NCBI RefSeq assembly: GCF_029543245.1
Contig: NZ_JARQWV010000003.1
Coordinates: forward strand, 186,001 to 250,000
DNA length: 64,000 nt
Origin: Caulobacter endophyticus
GTDB taxonomy: Bacteria; Pseudomonadota; Alphaproteobacteria; Caulobacterales; Caulobacteraceae
Direction: 5' to 3'
The notes below the pieces were generated by a model, which saw only the letters and a list, made by a program, of their open reading frames with translations, searched no databases and was not told the origin of the DNA. The position numbers and the translations under genes were made by a program. This document shows positions 50,844 to 59,471 of the stretch, in pieces; within the stretch, counting starts at the first letter, position 1; every line of letters begins with the position of its first letter.

Positions 50844-52133
50844 TTAGTTGTAGATCGGGAACCGGGCCGTCAAGGCCAGGACTTCCTCGCGCACCTTGGC
50901 CTCGACCGCGGCGTTGCCTTCCGGACCGTTGGCGGCCAGGCCGTTGACGACCTCGCCGATCAGCTCGCCCACGCGGGTGAACTCGGCTTCCTTGAAGCCG
51001 CGGGTGGTGCCGGCCGGCGTGCCCAGGCGGATGCCCGAAGTGATCGTGAACGGCGCGGTGTCGAACGGCACGCCGTTCTTGTTGCAGGTCATGTGGGCGC
51101 GCTCGAGGCTGTGCTCGGCGTCGCGGCCGGTCACGCCCTTGGGACGCAGGTCGACCAGCATCAGGTGGCTGTCGGTGCCGCCCGAGACGATGTTGACGCC
51201 CGACTTGCCCAGCGCTTCGGCCAGGGCCTTGGCGTTGGCGATGATCTGCTTTGCGTAGTCCTTGAAGGCCGGCTGCAATGCTTCCCCGAACGCCACGGCC
51301 TTGGCGGCGATGACGTGCTCGAGCGGGCCGCCTTGCAGGCCGGGGAACACGGCCGAGTTGACCTTCTTGATGATGGCTTCGTCGTTGGTCAGCACCATGC
51401 CGCCGCGCGGGCCGCGCAGGGTCTTGTGGGTGGTGGTGGTGACGACGTGGGCGTGCGGGACGGGGTTGGGGAACACGCCGCCGGCCACCAGGCCCGCGAA
51501 GTGGGCCATGTCGACCATCAGGTAGGCGCCGACGCTGTCGGCGATCTCGCGGAAGCGGGCGAAGTCGATCTCGCGGCTGTAGGCGCTGCCGCCGGCGATG
51601 ATCAGCTTGGGCTTCTCGCGCTGGGCGACCTCGGCGACGTTGTCATAGTCGATCAGCTGGTCCTGCTGGCGCACGGTGTAGGACACCGGCTTGAACCACT
51701 TGCCCGACTGGTTGGCGGGCGAGCCGTGGGTCAGGTGGCCGCCAGCGGCCAGGTCCATGCCCATGAAGGTGTCGCCCGGCTGCAGCAGCGACATGAACAC
51801 CGACTGGTTGGCCTGCGAGCCCGAGTGCGGCTGGACGTTGGCGAAGGCCGCGCCGAACAGCTGCTTGGCGCGCTCGATGGCGATGGTCTCGATCTCGTCG
51901 ACCCATTCGCAGCCGCCGTAGTAGCGCTTGCCCGGATAGCCCTCGGCATACTTGTTGGTCAGGATCGAGCCCTGGGCCTCGAGCACCGCCTTCGAGACGA
52001 TGTTTTCCGAGGCGATCAGCTCGATCTGGTTCTGCTGACGGCCCAGCTCCCGACCAATGCGATCGAAGATGTCGCGGTCGGCGGTCGCGAGATCGGCGCC
52101 GAAGAACTTGGTCAGGTCGGTGGAAGTCGTCAT
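50844..52133 (-). CDS. glyA: Serine hydroxymethyltransferase
   Basis: A 429-residue PLP enzyme interconverting serine and glycine with tetrahydrofolate. Signatures are [20 protein letters not shown], the [17 protein letters not shown] loop (its core [13 protein letters not shown]), [26 protein letters not shown] and the Lys motif [21 protein letters not shown] lies about 8 bases before the ATG. It heads the operon glyA-nrdR-ribH-nusB-thiL. The upstream 204-base gap before the divergent mucR gene holds the promoter, but no riboswitch pattern is apparent to me. Confidence 0.97.
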   Translation of the reverse strand: MTTSTDLTKFFGADLATADRDIFDRIGRELGRQQNQIELIASENIVSKAVLEAQGSILTNKYAEGYPGKRYYGGCEWVDEIETIAIERAKQLFGAAFANVQPHSGSQANQSVFMSLLQPGDTFMGMDLAAGGHLTHGSPANQSGKWFKPVSYTVRQQDQLIDYDNVAEVAQREKPKLIIAGGSAYSREIDFARFREIADSVGAYLMVDMAHFAGLVAGGVFPNPVPHAHVVTTTTHKTLRGPRGGMVLTNDEAIIKKVNSAVFPGLQGGPLEHVIAAKAVAFGEALQPAFKDYAKQIIANAKALAEALGKSGVNIVSGGTDSHLMLVDLRPKGVTGRDAEHSLERAHMTCNKNGVPFDTAPFTITSGIRLGTPAGTTRGFKEAEFTRVGELIGEVVNGLAANGPEGNAAVEAKVREEVLALTARFPIYN

Positions 52134-52337
52134 CAGGCGCTCCTTGGGACAGGCGGCGGGCTTCTAGGCGGCGCGCTCCCGCGACGGGGAGTCGACGGCG
52201 CTCTCTTTAGCGTCCTTCGCGCCGCGATCAATGACGGAACCGCGACGGTAACCATGCGTTGCTCAGAACTCCGGCGGGGTGTGGCAACCGCGCCGGATGT
52301 TTTCGAGTGCAACGAACAGAAATGGGCGGGTTTGCGT

Positions 52338-52781
52338 ATGGCGGTTTCTCACGGCGAAACGGGGTCGGAATTTTCGGACGACACCGATCTGCTGGCGCTG
52401 AGCGCGAGCATCGTCGCGGCCTATGTCGGACAGAACAAGATCCCCCAAACCGCCGTGCCCGACCTGATCCGCACGGTCCACGGCGCGCTGCAGAGCCTGA
52501 ACGGCGAACCGGTGGCGGCCAAGCCCGCCGAGAAGCAGAAGCCGGCCGTGCCCGTCTCCCGCTCGGTGCAGCACGACTACATCGTCTGCCTCGAGGACGG
52601 TAAGAAGCTGAAGATGCTCAAGCGCTACCTGCGCTCGCACTACGACATGAGCCCCGAGGACTACCGCCGCAAATGGGGCCTGCCTTCCGACTATCCCATG
52701 GTCGCCCCGGCCTATGCCGCGCGTCGCTCGGACTTCGCCAAGCAGATCGGCCTGGGCAAGGGCGTGCGCCGAAGGGCGTGA
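52338..52781 (+). CDS. mucR: MucR/Ros-family transcriptional regulator with degenerate zinc finger
   Basis: A 147-residue regulator. The N-terminal ~70 residues contain a hydrophobic oligomerisation stretch LLALSASIVAAYVGQNKI. The C-terminal DNA-binding domain has VCLEDGKKLKMLKRYLRSHYDMSPEDYRRKWGLPSDYPMVAPAYA; the short marks are CLEDGKK, RYLRSHY and KWGLPSDYPMVAP. Compared with Ros, the second Cys is Asp and the first finger His is Tyr, so a classical Cys2His2 site is not present. In Caulobacter, MucR1/MucR2 repress G1-phase genes with SciP. The ATG at 52338 follows a long leader; the frame is open much further upstream only by chance overlap with glyA. Confidence 0.92.
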   Translation: MAVSHGETGSEFSDDTDLLALSASIVAAYVGQNKIPQTAVPDLIRTVHGALQSLNGEPVAAKPAEKQKPAVPVSRSVQHDYIVCLEDGKKLKMLKRYLRSHYDMSPEDYRRKWGLPSDYPMVAPAYAARRSDFAKQIGLGKGVRRRA

Positions 52782-52793
52782 GCCCTCCCCGTC

Positions 52794-53588
52794 TTACGCC
52801 GCCGAGAAGATGTCGCGCTTCTTGAAGCCGGCGGTCATGAACCGGCCCATGGCCTTGGGCATGGTTAGCCAGCGCACCGGCGCGGCCGTGGCCTCGCCCT
52901 TCAGCACGCCCTCGGCGATGAACGGTGCGACGGTTTCCACCCGGTCGCCCAGGATGTTGTAGAGCTTCATCGACTTGGCGCGGTCGGCGTCCGAGGCGTC
53001 GCGCATCTCCGACTGCAGAAGGTCGGTGGCCACGATGCCGGGGCTGATCGTGCCCATGCGGACGCTGGTGCCATCCAGCTCCTTGCCCATCGACTTGGTG
53101 AAATAGGTCACGGCTCGCTTCGTGGCGCCGTAGAGCGTCAGGCCCGAGGCGGTCATGCCGTCGCTGCCGAAGCCCTCGAAATTGTAGATCGCCCCGCCGC
53201 CGGGCTGGGCCAGCATGCGGATCATCGCCAGCTTGGAAGCCTTGATCACGCCGAGCAGGTTGGTGGCGACCACCGCGTCGATCTCGGCCTCTTCCACCTG
53301 GTCGAGGCGCACGCGCGGCGACACCGAGCCGGCGTTGTTGATCCAGATGTCGACCGAGCCGAACCGTTCGACGGCGGTGTTCCACAGCGCTTCCAGGTCG
53401 GCCACCATGCTGACGTCGCAGGCCTTGGCGGCGACCGCGCCGCCCGTGGCTTCCAGCTTGGCCAGGGCCTCGGCGAGCACCCGCTCGTTGCGGCCGGAGA
53501 TCACCACCTGGCAGCCGCGTTCGAGGAAGGCTTCGGCCAGGCCGAAGCCGATGCCGCGGCTGCTGCCGGTGATCACGATGGTCTTCAC
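52794..53588 (-). CDS. Short-chain dehydrogenase resembling chlorophyll(ide) b reductases
   Basis: A 264-residue classical SDR. The cofactor motif is ITGSSRGIG with a basic SGRNERV at the end of the next strand, favouring NADPH. NNAGS is present and the active site has YGATK. The usual catalytic Ser region (NISS) is replaced by NFEGFGSDG, a pattern I associate with plant NYC1/NOL chlorophyll b reductases (NMDGAGSGG type), as are the later YNILGDRVETVAPFI and WLTMPKAMGRFM. The GTG start has GAGGGGAGA upstream. It neighbours hemA by 750 bases. Its substrate in a non-phototroph is unknown; a cyclic or tetrapyrrole aldehyde/ketone is only a guess. Confidence 0.83.
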   Translation of the reverse strand: MKTIVITGSSRGIGFGLAEAFLERGCQVVISGRNERVLAEALAKLEATGGAVAAKACDVSMVADLEALWNTAVERFGSVDIWINNAGSVSPRVRLDQVEEAEIDAVVATNLLGVIKASKLAMIRMLAQPGGGAIYNFEGFGSDGMTASGLTLYGATKRAVTYFTKSMGKELDGTSVRMGTISPGIVATDLLQSEMRDASDADRAKSMKLYNILGDRVETVAPFIAEGVLKGEATAAPVRWLTMPKAMGRFMTAGFKKRDIFSAA

Positions 53589-53683
53589 GGTGCGACTCTC
53601 CCCTCGCAGGACGCCGCATCTAGAGACCAAGAGCGGCCGTCCTGTCGCCATGACGTGACGGGAAACCGCCACGCGGAGAGGCG

Positions 53684-54325
53684 TCAGCCCCCTTCCCGCT
53701 CCAGCCAACCGCTGGCTTCTGACCGGGCCCAGGCGATCTGAGGGCCCAGGTCGAAGCGCGCATCTTCGTCGGCCAGGGACAACAGGTCCTCGGCTTCGTC
53801 CAGCGCCAGTAGATCGCCAGCAGCCTCGCCCAGATAGGCGTCGGGCAACTCGTGCTGGTGGAAGGCGATGTCGGCGAGAATGGCGCGGACCAGATCGACG
53901 CGAGCGGGCACGCACAGCGGGTCACGGGCCAGGGCCTCGCGCAGGAAGGGCGCTGGCGGCGCATGCCAGGTCGAGCCGCCGCTCGACAGGCGGGCCTGCC
54001 AGACCAGCGGCCAGGGATCGGCCGGCTTGGCTTGCGCCCACTCTTCCAAGGTCGGGCGGACCAGCAGGCGAAACAGCGGCACGGGCAGCACGGCTTCAGG
54101 CTGCCCGCGATAGGCCAGGCGCTTTTTGCCAATCCAGGCGGCGAAGGCGACGCGGTCGGCCAGCGGCCAACTCACCGCCCCGGCGATAAAGGCGTCGAGG
54201 GCTTCCAGCGCTTCGCGGCGCAGGCCCTGGTGGCGAAGACGGAAATAATCGGCCGCGCCGGACCAGCCGGGGTGCTCGGACGCATCCTCGGCCAGTTCGC
54301 GCAGGTAGCCCAGATCGAAACCCAA
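53684..54325 (-). CDS. Conserved hypothetical protein downstream of hemA
   Basis: A 213-residue mostly helical soluble protein without signal peptide. It contains repeated helix-like segments such as LREALARDPLCVPARVDLVRAIL and WPLVWQARL, slightly TPR-like in rhythm. I recognise no family. It lies only 10 bases downstream of the hemA stop on the same strand, so it is almost surely co-transcribed, and its 5' ATG follows the hemA end with no room for a separate promoter. A role in heme precursor synthesis or its control is conceivable from position only. Confidence 0.7.
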   Translation of the reverse strand: MGFDLGYLRELAEDASEHPGWSGAADYFRLRHQGLRREALEALDAFIAGAVSWPLADRVAFAAWIGKKRLAYRGQPEAVLPVPLFRLLVRPTLEEWAQAKPADPWPLVWQARLSSGGSTWHAPPAPFLREALARDPLCVPARVDLVRAILADIAFHQHELPDAYLGEAAGDLLALDEAEDLLSLADEDARFDLGPQIAWARSEASGWLEREGG

Positions 54326-54335
54326 GACGGGTGCT

Positions 54336-55562
54336 TTAAGCCGCGTGGCCGCCCATGCGGGCGACGTTGCAGTGCGCCCAGAGCTTTTCCATCGCCCCGA
54401 CCAGCTTGCGCATCATGTCGTCGGTGTGGAACGGCGTGGGCGTGAAGCGCAGGCGCTCGGTGCCGCGCGGCACGGTCGGATAGTTGATCGGCTGCACATA
54501 GACGCCGTGATCGGCCAGCAGCATGTCGCTGATCAGCTTGGTGTGGACCGGATCGCCGACCAGCACCGGCACGATGTGGCTGTCGTTCTCCATCACCGGC
54601 AGGCCCGCGTCCTGGAACATCTTCTTCAGGGTGGCGGCGCGCTCCTGGTGAGCGTCGCGCACTTCCGGGTGCTGCTTGAGCCACTTCACGCTGGCCAGCG
54701 CGCCGGCGGTCAGGGCCGGCGGCAGCGAGGTGGTGAAGATGAAGCCCGAGGCCATCAGGCGCACGGCGTCGATCACCTCGGCATCGCCGGTGATGTAGCC
54801 GCCCATGACGCCGAACGCCTTGCCCAGCGTGCCTTCGATGATGTCGATCTGGTCCATCACGCCGTCGCGCTCGGCGACGCCGCCGCCGCGCTGGCCGTAC
54901 ATGCCGACCGCGTGGACCTCGTCGAGATAGGTCATCGCGCCGTACTTCTTGGCCAGGGCCGCCGTGGCGCCGATGTCGGCGATGTCGCCGTCCATCGAAT
55001 AGACGCTTTCAAACGCCACCAGCTTGGGCGCGTCGGCCGGAGCGGCCGCCAGCAGTTCTTCCAGATGCGCCAGGTCGTTGTGGCGGAAGATGTGACGCGG
55101 GCCGCCGCCGTTGCGGATGCCGGCGATCATCGAGGCGTGGTTCTGGGCGTCGGAGAAGATGATCAGGCCCGGCAGGATCTTCTGCAGGACGCTGAGCGTG
55201 GCCTCGTTGGAGACGTAGCCCGAGGTGAACAGCAGCGCGGCCTGCTTGCCGTGCAGGTCGGCCAACTCGGCTTCCAGCTCCACGTGATGGTGGTTGGTGC
55301 CCGAGATGTTGCGGGTGCCGCCCGAGCCCGAGCCGTGGTCGTCGATCGCCTGGTGCATGGCGTCCAGCACGACGGGGTTCTGGCCCTGGCCGAGATAGTC
55401 GTTCGAGCACCAGACCACGACTTCGCTCTCGCCGCCGTCGGCGCGCGTCCAGGTGGCGCGCGGGAAGGCGCCGCGGTGGCGCTTCAGGTCGGCGAAGACC
55501 CGATAGCGACCCTCGTCGCGGATTTGGGAGACAGCGGCGGTGAACGCGGCTTTGTAGTCCAT
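54336..55562 (-). CDS. hemA: 5-aminolevulinate synthase (C4 pathway)
   Basis: A 408-residue PLP enzyme condensing glycine and succinyl-CoA to 5-aminolevulinate. Signatures: [29 protein letters not shown] start (core RYRVFADL), [33 protein letters not shown], the [11 protein letters not shown] loop, the [13 protein letters not shown] motif and the Lys in [13 protein letters not shown]. The length and start agree with alphaproteobacterial ALAS; the ATG at 55562 is chosen, since the codons up to 55628 are an arginine-rich leader. C4-pathway use is typical of alphaproteobacteria and mitochondria. hemB, encoding the next step, is about 7 kb away on the plus strand. Confidence 0.97.
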   Translation of the reverse strand: MDYKAAFTAAVSQIRDEGRYRVFADLKRHRGAFPRATWTRADGGESEVVVWCSNDYLGQGQNPVVLDAMHQAIDDHGSGSGGTRNISGTNHHHVELEAELADLHGKQAALLFTSGYVSNEATLSVLQKILPGLIIFSDAQNHASMIAGIRNGGGPRHIFRHNDLAHLEELLAAAPADAPKLVAFESVYSMDGDIADIGATAALAKKYGAMTYLDEVHAVGMYGQRGGGVAERDGVMDQIDIIEGTLGKAFGVMGGYITGDAEVIDAVRLMASGFIFTTSLPPALTAGALASVKWLKQHPEVRDAHQERAATLKKMFQDAGLPVMENDSHIVPVLVGDPVHTKLISDMLLADHGVYVQPINYPTVPRGTERLRFTPTPFHTDDMMRKLVGAMEKLWAHCNVARMGGHAA

Positions 55563-55729
55563 GCTGGTCTCTACCCGTCGAACCGAAGCTCTACGGTCCT
55601 TTTCTTCTGGCACGGCTTTTCGCACCACGTAGGCACAGTGTCCACCTAAGGGCCTCTACCTACAAATTGGAATTGGGCGTGGTGTCGCATCGATTGGTTC
55701 TATAATCGCCGATCGCAACCCTGCCTTGT

Positions 55730-56626
55730 TCAAACCAGCTCAGCAATACGGCCGCGCAGCAGTTGCAGGACGGCCGAGAAATCCTTGCCGCCGAAGCCGT
55801 TGGCGTCGAACAGGGCGTATAGAGCCTCGGCCTGCGCCCCCATCGGGGTGCTGGCGCCGGCGCGGGCAGCCGCTTCCTGAGCCAGCTTCAGGTCCTTGAG
55901 CATCATCGCCGTGGCGAATCCGCCCTCGTAGCCGCGATCGGCCGGTGTGCTGGGGCCGACGCCGGGCACGGGGCAGTAGGTAGAGACCGACCAGCACTGG
56001 CCCGACGACTGGCTGGCGATCTCGAAGAAGCGGTCGGCGGCCAGGCCCAGCTTCTCGGCCAGGGCGAAGGCCTCGCAGGTTCCCAGCATCGACACGCCCA
56101 GCAACATGTTGTTGCAGATCTTGGCCGCCTGCCCCGCTCCGTGCCCGCCGGCGTGGATCACCGCCCGCGCCATCGGCTTCAGCGCCGCCTCGACAGCGGC
56201 GAAGTCGGCGTCGTCGCAGCCGACCATGAAGGCCAGGCTGCCGGCCTCGGCGGCCATGATCCCACCCGACACCGGCGCGTCGGCGAACCGGAAACCCGCC
56301 GCCCTCGCCTGCTCCGCCACGGCCCGGGCGCTGTCGACGTCGATGGTCGAGCAGTCGATCAGCAGCGCGGATTTCGGCGCATTGGCCAGCACCTGCTCGC
56401 CATAGACGGCGCGCACGTGGGGCCCGGCGGGCAGCATGGTGATGACGATCTCAGCGTCCTTCACAGCCTCGGCCACCGAACCGGCCGCGACGCAGCCCGC
56501 GCCGACGGCCTTCTCCAAGGCCTTGGCCGAAAGGTCGAAGGCCGCCACGGCGTGGCCGGCCTTTGCCTGGTTGGCGGCCATGCCGCCGCCCATGTTGCCC
56601 AGGCCGATGAAGGCGATGCGGGTCAT
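55730..56626 (-). CDS. mmsB: 3-hydroxyisobutyrate dehydrogenase
   Basis: A 298-residue NAD-dependent enzyme oxidising 3-hydroxyisobutyrate to methylmalonate semialdehyde in valine breakdown. The N-terminal nucleotide motif is IAFIGLGNMGGGMAANQAKAG; the substrate motif is DAPVSGGIMAAEAGSLAFMVG and the catalytic Lys is in GQAAKICNNMLLGVSM, near residue 170. The C-terminal helix GGKDFSAVLQLLRG is conserved. GGAGGAGA lies about 7 bases before the ATG. It lies upstream-codirectional with hemA but is separated by 167 bases. Together with the hydrolase at 58390 and the acyl-CoA dehydrogenase at 60586 it marks a valine-catabolism neighbourhood. Confidence 0.95.
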   Translation of the reverse strand: MTRIAFIGLGNMGGGMAANQAKAGHAVAAFDLSAKALEKAVGAGCVAAGSVAEAVKDAEIVITMLPAGPHVRAVYGEQVLANAPKSALLIDCSTIDVDSARAVAEQARAAGFRFADAPVSGGIMAAEAGSLAFMVGCDDADFAAVEAALKPMARAVIHAGGHGAGQAAKICNNMLLGVSMLGTCEAFALAEKLGLAADRFFEIASQSSGQCWSVSTYCPVPGVGPSTPADRGYEGGFATAMMLKDLKLAQEAAARAGASTPMGAQAEALYALFDANGFGGKDFSAVLQLLRGRIAELV

Positions 56627-56660
56627 TGGTGTCTCCTCCGTACGCAGGGCCGTTCGGCCT

Positions 56661-57494
56661 CTAGTTCTTCCTGGACAGCTCGAGATGCAGGTGGTCGTCG
56701 TGCCGCGCCGCCCTGCATCCCTGGAAGCGGATCATATCGACGTCCGGCGCCCAGCGCGCCTTCAGATGAGGTTCGAGCAGGATCTTCTTCACGCCGAGCG
56801 CCCGCCCCTCGTGGCTCAGCCAACGCAGCATCTCGGCCGTGCGAACAGCGTCCGCCCGGCGTGTCGCCAGCGGTTGCAGGGCGTCGAAGTCCCAGCGCAG
56901 GTTGGCGCGGCGATAGCTGGCGCAGGGCCTTGCCTCGCCGGCCTTCGGCCGTTCATAGGCCCAGTAGCCGATAGGGCTCGCGGTTCCGTCGTCGATGACC
57001 GCTCCGGATCCCTCGCGATAGAAGTAGGCCAGATCCACCTTCAGGCCGTCGCGGTGCGACAGATGTGGCGGCAGTGGAAAGCCGTCGAAGAACGGAAAGC
57101 CCGCGTCGAGATAGCGGGTGACGGTTCCCGGATAGGCCTGGGCCATGTGGCCCGCCAGGGCGGCGACCGTCGTTCGAACCTCCACCCGCGCATAGTTGCG
57201 GTTGAGGACGCAGAGCAGCGGACTGGCCGCGCCAAGGGGCTCATTCACCCCTACGACGCACGGAAGGCGCTCTCTCCCGCCAAGCTTGGCGAGCGGCGGA
57301 ACGGCCAGGAAGGAAACAGCGCCGTAAACCGCCACAAAGCCGAGAACCGACAGCCATGCGGGCCACCGTCGCAGTTTGGCGATCCAGGCCGTGATCAGCA
57401 GCGCCAAGCCGCCGACCTGGGTCAGGATGGTCAGGGCGAGCGCGCCTCCCAGCAGCGCGACGAGCTTGGCGCCGCGCCGCCAGGAGGACGCCAT
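56661..57494 (-). CDS. Membrane protein with LAS-type (M15/M74-like) peptidase domain
   Basis: A 277-residue protein. Two or three hydrophobic segments occupy residues ~10-70 (VALLGGALALTILTQVGGLALLITAW, then LSVLGFVAVYGAVSFLAV in parts). The periplasmic domain has SHRDGLKVDLAYF (H-x6-D) near residue 147 and RHDDHLHLEL (H-x-H) near 265, which match the zinc-binding layout of LAS peptidases (M15/M74: D-Ala-D-Ala carboxypeptidase, MepA). Several Cys are present. A cell-wall peptidase role is inferred. The ATG overlaps the stop of the methyltransferase-like lipoprotein gene (TGATG), so the two are coupled. Confidence 0.72.
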   Translation of the reverse strand: MASSWRRGAKLVALLGGALALTILTQVGGLALLITAWIAKLRRWPAWLSVLGFVAVYGAVSFLAVPPLAKLGGRERLPCVVGVNEPLGAASPLLCVLNRNYARVEVRTTVAALAGHMAQAYPGTVTRYLDAGFPFFDGFPLPPHLSHRDGLKVDLAYFYREGSGAVIDDGTASPIGYWAYERPKAGEARPCASYRRANLRWDFDALQPLATRRADAVRTAEMLRWLSHEGRALGVKKILLEPHLKARWAPDVDMIRFQGCRAARHDDHLHLELSRKN

Positions 57495-58300
57495 CAACGC
57501 GCCCCGGCCGGCTTGCGGAACTTGTAGATGAACTGGTCGGTCTTGCCGCGGATCGACGGGTCGAAGACCGAGGCGTTGCGCTTGTCGGCGGCGTCGCGGA
57601 GCACGCGGCTCTCGCCCTCGAAGATGAAGCCGGCGGCGGTGACCTCGGCCTTCACGGTCTCGGGATCGATGCGATGCAGCTTCTCGGCGTCGCGCAGGCC
57701 CGAGCCGGGCTGGGCCGAGTGGTCGAGCACCAGGTAGACGCCGCCCGGCTTCAGCGACTGGAAGACCTTGCGGTTGACCACCGCCATGTCGGGCTTGCCC
57801 ATCAGCGGGGTGTGCATGTCGTGATAGTTCTGGGCGGTGAACACCAGGTCCAGCTTCTCCGGCGCGCCGAAATTGGGCAGCAGGTTCAGGATCACCGAGA
57901 CGTTCTTGTAGGCCGGGTCGGCGGCGATGGCGTTCACGGCCGGCTCTCGGTTGGCCAGCTTGGTCAACTCGTCGGGCACATAGGCGTAGACGTGGCCGCG
58001 CGGGCCAACGGCCTTCGACAGGATGCGGGTGAAGTAGCCGGTGCCGGGAATCAGGTCCGCGACCTTGGCCCCGTTGCGTACGCCGGCGAAGGCCAGCACC
58101 TGGGCCGGCAGGCGATCGGCGTCGCGCTTGCTGTCGACCTCGGGACGCAGCGGGTTGTCGACCGCGGCGATGATGTTGGCCGGAATGGAAACCGGAGCGT
58201 CGGCGGGCGGCGGAGGCGGCGGCTCGGCGGGCCCCATCGGGGTCGTGGCGCACGCGGTCACGGCGAGCGCGGCGACGAGGCTGAGAAGCGGCTTACGCAT
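57494..58300 (-). CDS. Methyltransferase-like lipoprotein (COG4798-type)
   Basis: A 268-residue protein. The signal ends in VTACA with a lipobox Cys near residue 17, then a Pro-rich linker (PPPPPPAD). The class I methyltransferase fold follows: VADLIPGTGYFTRIL (SAM motif I, GTGYF), GHVYAYVPDEL, LDLVFTAQNYHDM and LKPGGVYLVLDHSA, the last being typical of motif V-VI. Family members are annotated as predicted methyltransferases, and many carry an export signal, which is paradoxical because SAM is cytoplasmic. Either the signal is not cleaved or the fold has another role. It is coupled to the LAS-peptidase-like gene. Confidence 0.85.
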   Translation of the reverse strand: MRKPLLSLVAALAVTACATTPMGPAEPPPPPPADAPVSIPANIIAAVDNPLRPEVDSKRDADRLPAQVLAFAGVRNGAKVADLIPGTGYFTRILSKAVGPRGHVYAYVPDELTKLANREPAVNAIAADPAYKNVSVILNLLPNFGAPEKLDLVFTAQNYHDMHTPLMGKPDMAVVNRKVFQSLKPGGVYLVLDHSAQPGSGLRDAEKLHRIDPETVKAEVTAAGFIFEGESRVLRDAADKRNASVFDPSIRGKTDQFIYKFRKPAGAR

Positions 58301-58389
58301 GGTCTTCCTTCCGGCGGACTTTCTTCTTTGGCTGGCGGCAAGCTAGCGAGGCCAAGCGACACCTTCAATGCCGCTACGGCATAACGCCG

Positions 58390-59463
58390 TCAGGCGTCCG
58401 CGAGAGGCGTCCACTCCTCCTCGGGCGGAAGAGGCGCGAAGATCGCCTGGATATCGGCGTCATTCACCGCCTCGATGCTCGGCGGATCCCAGCGCGGGGC
58501 GTTGTCCTTGTCGACGATCACCGCCCGCACGCCCTCGATGAAGTCGTGCTTGCGCACCACGCGCGAGCCGATCCGATATTCCATGGCCATGTTGTCGGCG
58601 AAGTCGGTCATGGCCTCGCCGCGCTTCAGCTGCTCGAAGGCGACCTTCAGGGTCTGGGGCGACTTGGTCTTCAGGACGGCCAGCTGGGCCTTGCCCCAGT
58701 CGCAGGAGTCGGCCTCCAGGAACTCGAAGATCTCTTCGACGCTGTCGCCGACGAACAGGCGGTTGAGGTCCTGCTCGAAGCCGACCAGCGGCGCCTTGCC
58801 GGCGTCTGCGCGGTACTTGCGCAGGGTCTCGTCGATGCGGCGATGGTCGGCGAGGATCGCCTTCTTCAGCCCCTCGACCGCGCCGAACTCGACGAAGTGG
58901 GTGGCGATGCCCAGGCGCATGCAGTCCGAGCCCTTGATCCGCGCGCCGGTCAGGGCCAGCCACAGCCCCGCCTTGCCCGGCAGCCGCGGCAGGTACCAGC
59001 CGCCGCCGACGTCGGGGAACAGGCCGATGCCGGTCTCGGGCATGGCGAAGGTCGTGCGCTCGGTGGCGATCCGATAGTGAGCGGGCATCGAGATGCCGAC
59101 GCCGCCGCCCATCACCACCCCGTCCATGATCGCCACGATCGGCCGGTCATAGTGGAACAGCAGATGGTTCAGCCGGTATTCGGTGCGGAAGAACTTCCGC
59201 GCCTCGACGCCGTCGCCCGCCCCGCTCTCGGCGAGCATGCGGATGTCGCCGCCGGCGCAGAAGCCCCGCTCGCCCGAGTGGTCGATCATGACCATGTCGA
59301 TCTCGGGATCGGCCTGCCACGCCAGCAGGGTCTCGATCATCGTCTCGCACATGGAAAGCGTCAGGGCGTGCAGCGCCTTGGGCCGGTTCAGGGTGATCCG
59401 GCCGACGTTCTTCTTGACGCTGACGAGGACTTCGGGGGCCTGCTTGGGGGGAGCTTCGGTCAT
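58390..59463 (-). CDS. 3-hydroxyisobutyryl-CoA hydrolase (crotonase family)
   Basis: A 357-residue crotonase-fold enzyme. The oxyanion regions are HSGERGFCAGGDIRML and DGVVMGGGVGISM. The catalytic Glu is in MPETGIGLFPDVGGGWYLPRL, and the long C-terminal part with DNMAMEYRIGSRV is specific to HIBYL-CoA hydrolases rather than enoyl-CoA hydratases. It releases 3-hydroxyisobutyrate, the substrate of the mmsB product 2 kb away, in valine degradation. The ATG at 59463 is chosen over a TTG 12 bases earlier. It follows the histidine-phosphatase gene by 8 bases in the operon with an acyl-CoA dehydrogenase. Confidence 0.93.
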   Translation of the reverse strand: MTEAPPKQAPEVLVSVKKNVGRITLNRPKALHALTLSMCETMIETLLAWQADPEIDMVMIDHSGERGFCAGGDIRMLAESGAGDGVEARKFFRTEYRLNHLLFHYDRPIVAIMDGVVMGGGVGISMPAHYRIATERTTFAMPETGIGLFPDVGGGWYLPRLPGKAGLWLALTGARIKGSDCMRLGIATHFVEFGAVEGLKKAILADHRRIDETLRKYRADAGKAPLVGFEQDLNRLFVGDSVEEIFEFLEADSCDWGKAQLAVLKTKSPQTLKVAFEQLKRGEAMTDFADNMAMEYRIGSRVVRKHDFIEGVRAVIVDKDNAPRWDPPSIEAVNDADIQAIFAPLPPEEEWTPLADA

Positions 59464-59471
59464 CAAGGTTC

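Noticed and set aside
55701..55706. TATAAT on the plus strand as a promoter
   Set aside because: No plus-strand gene follows; it lies in the hemA/mmsB gap and points into the mmsB coding strand antisense.
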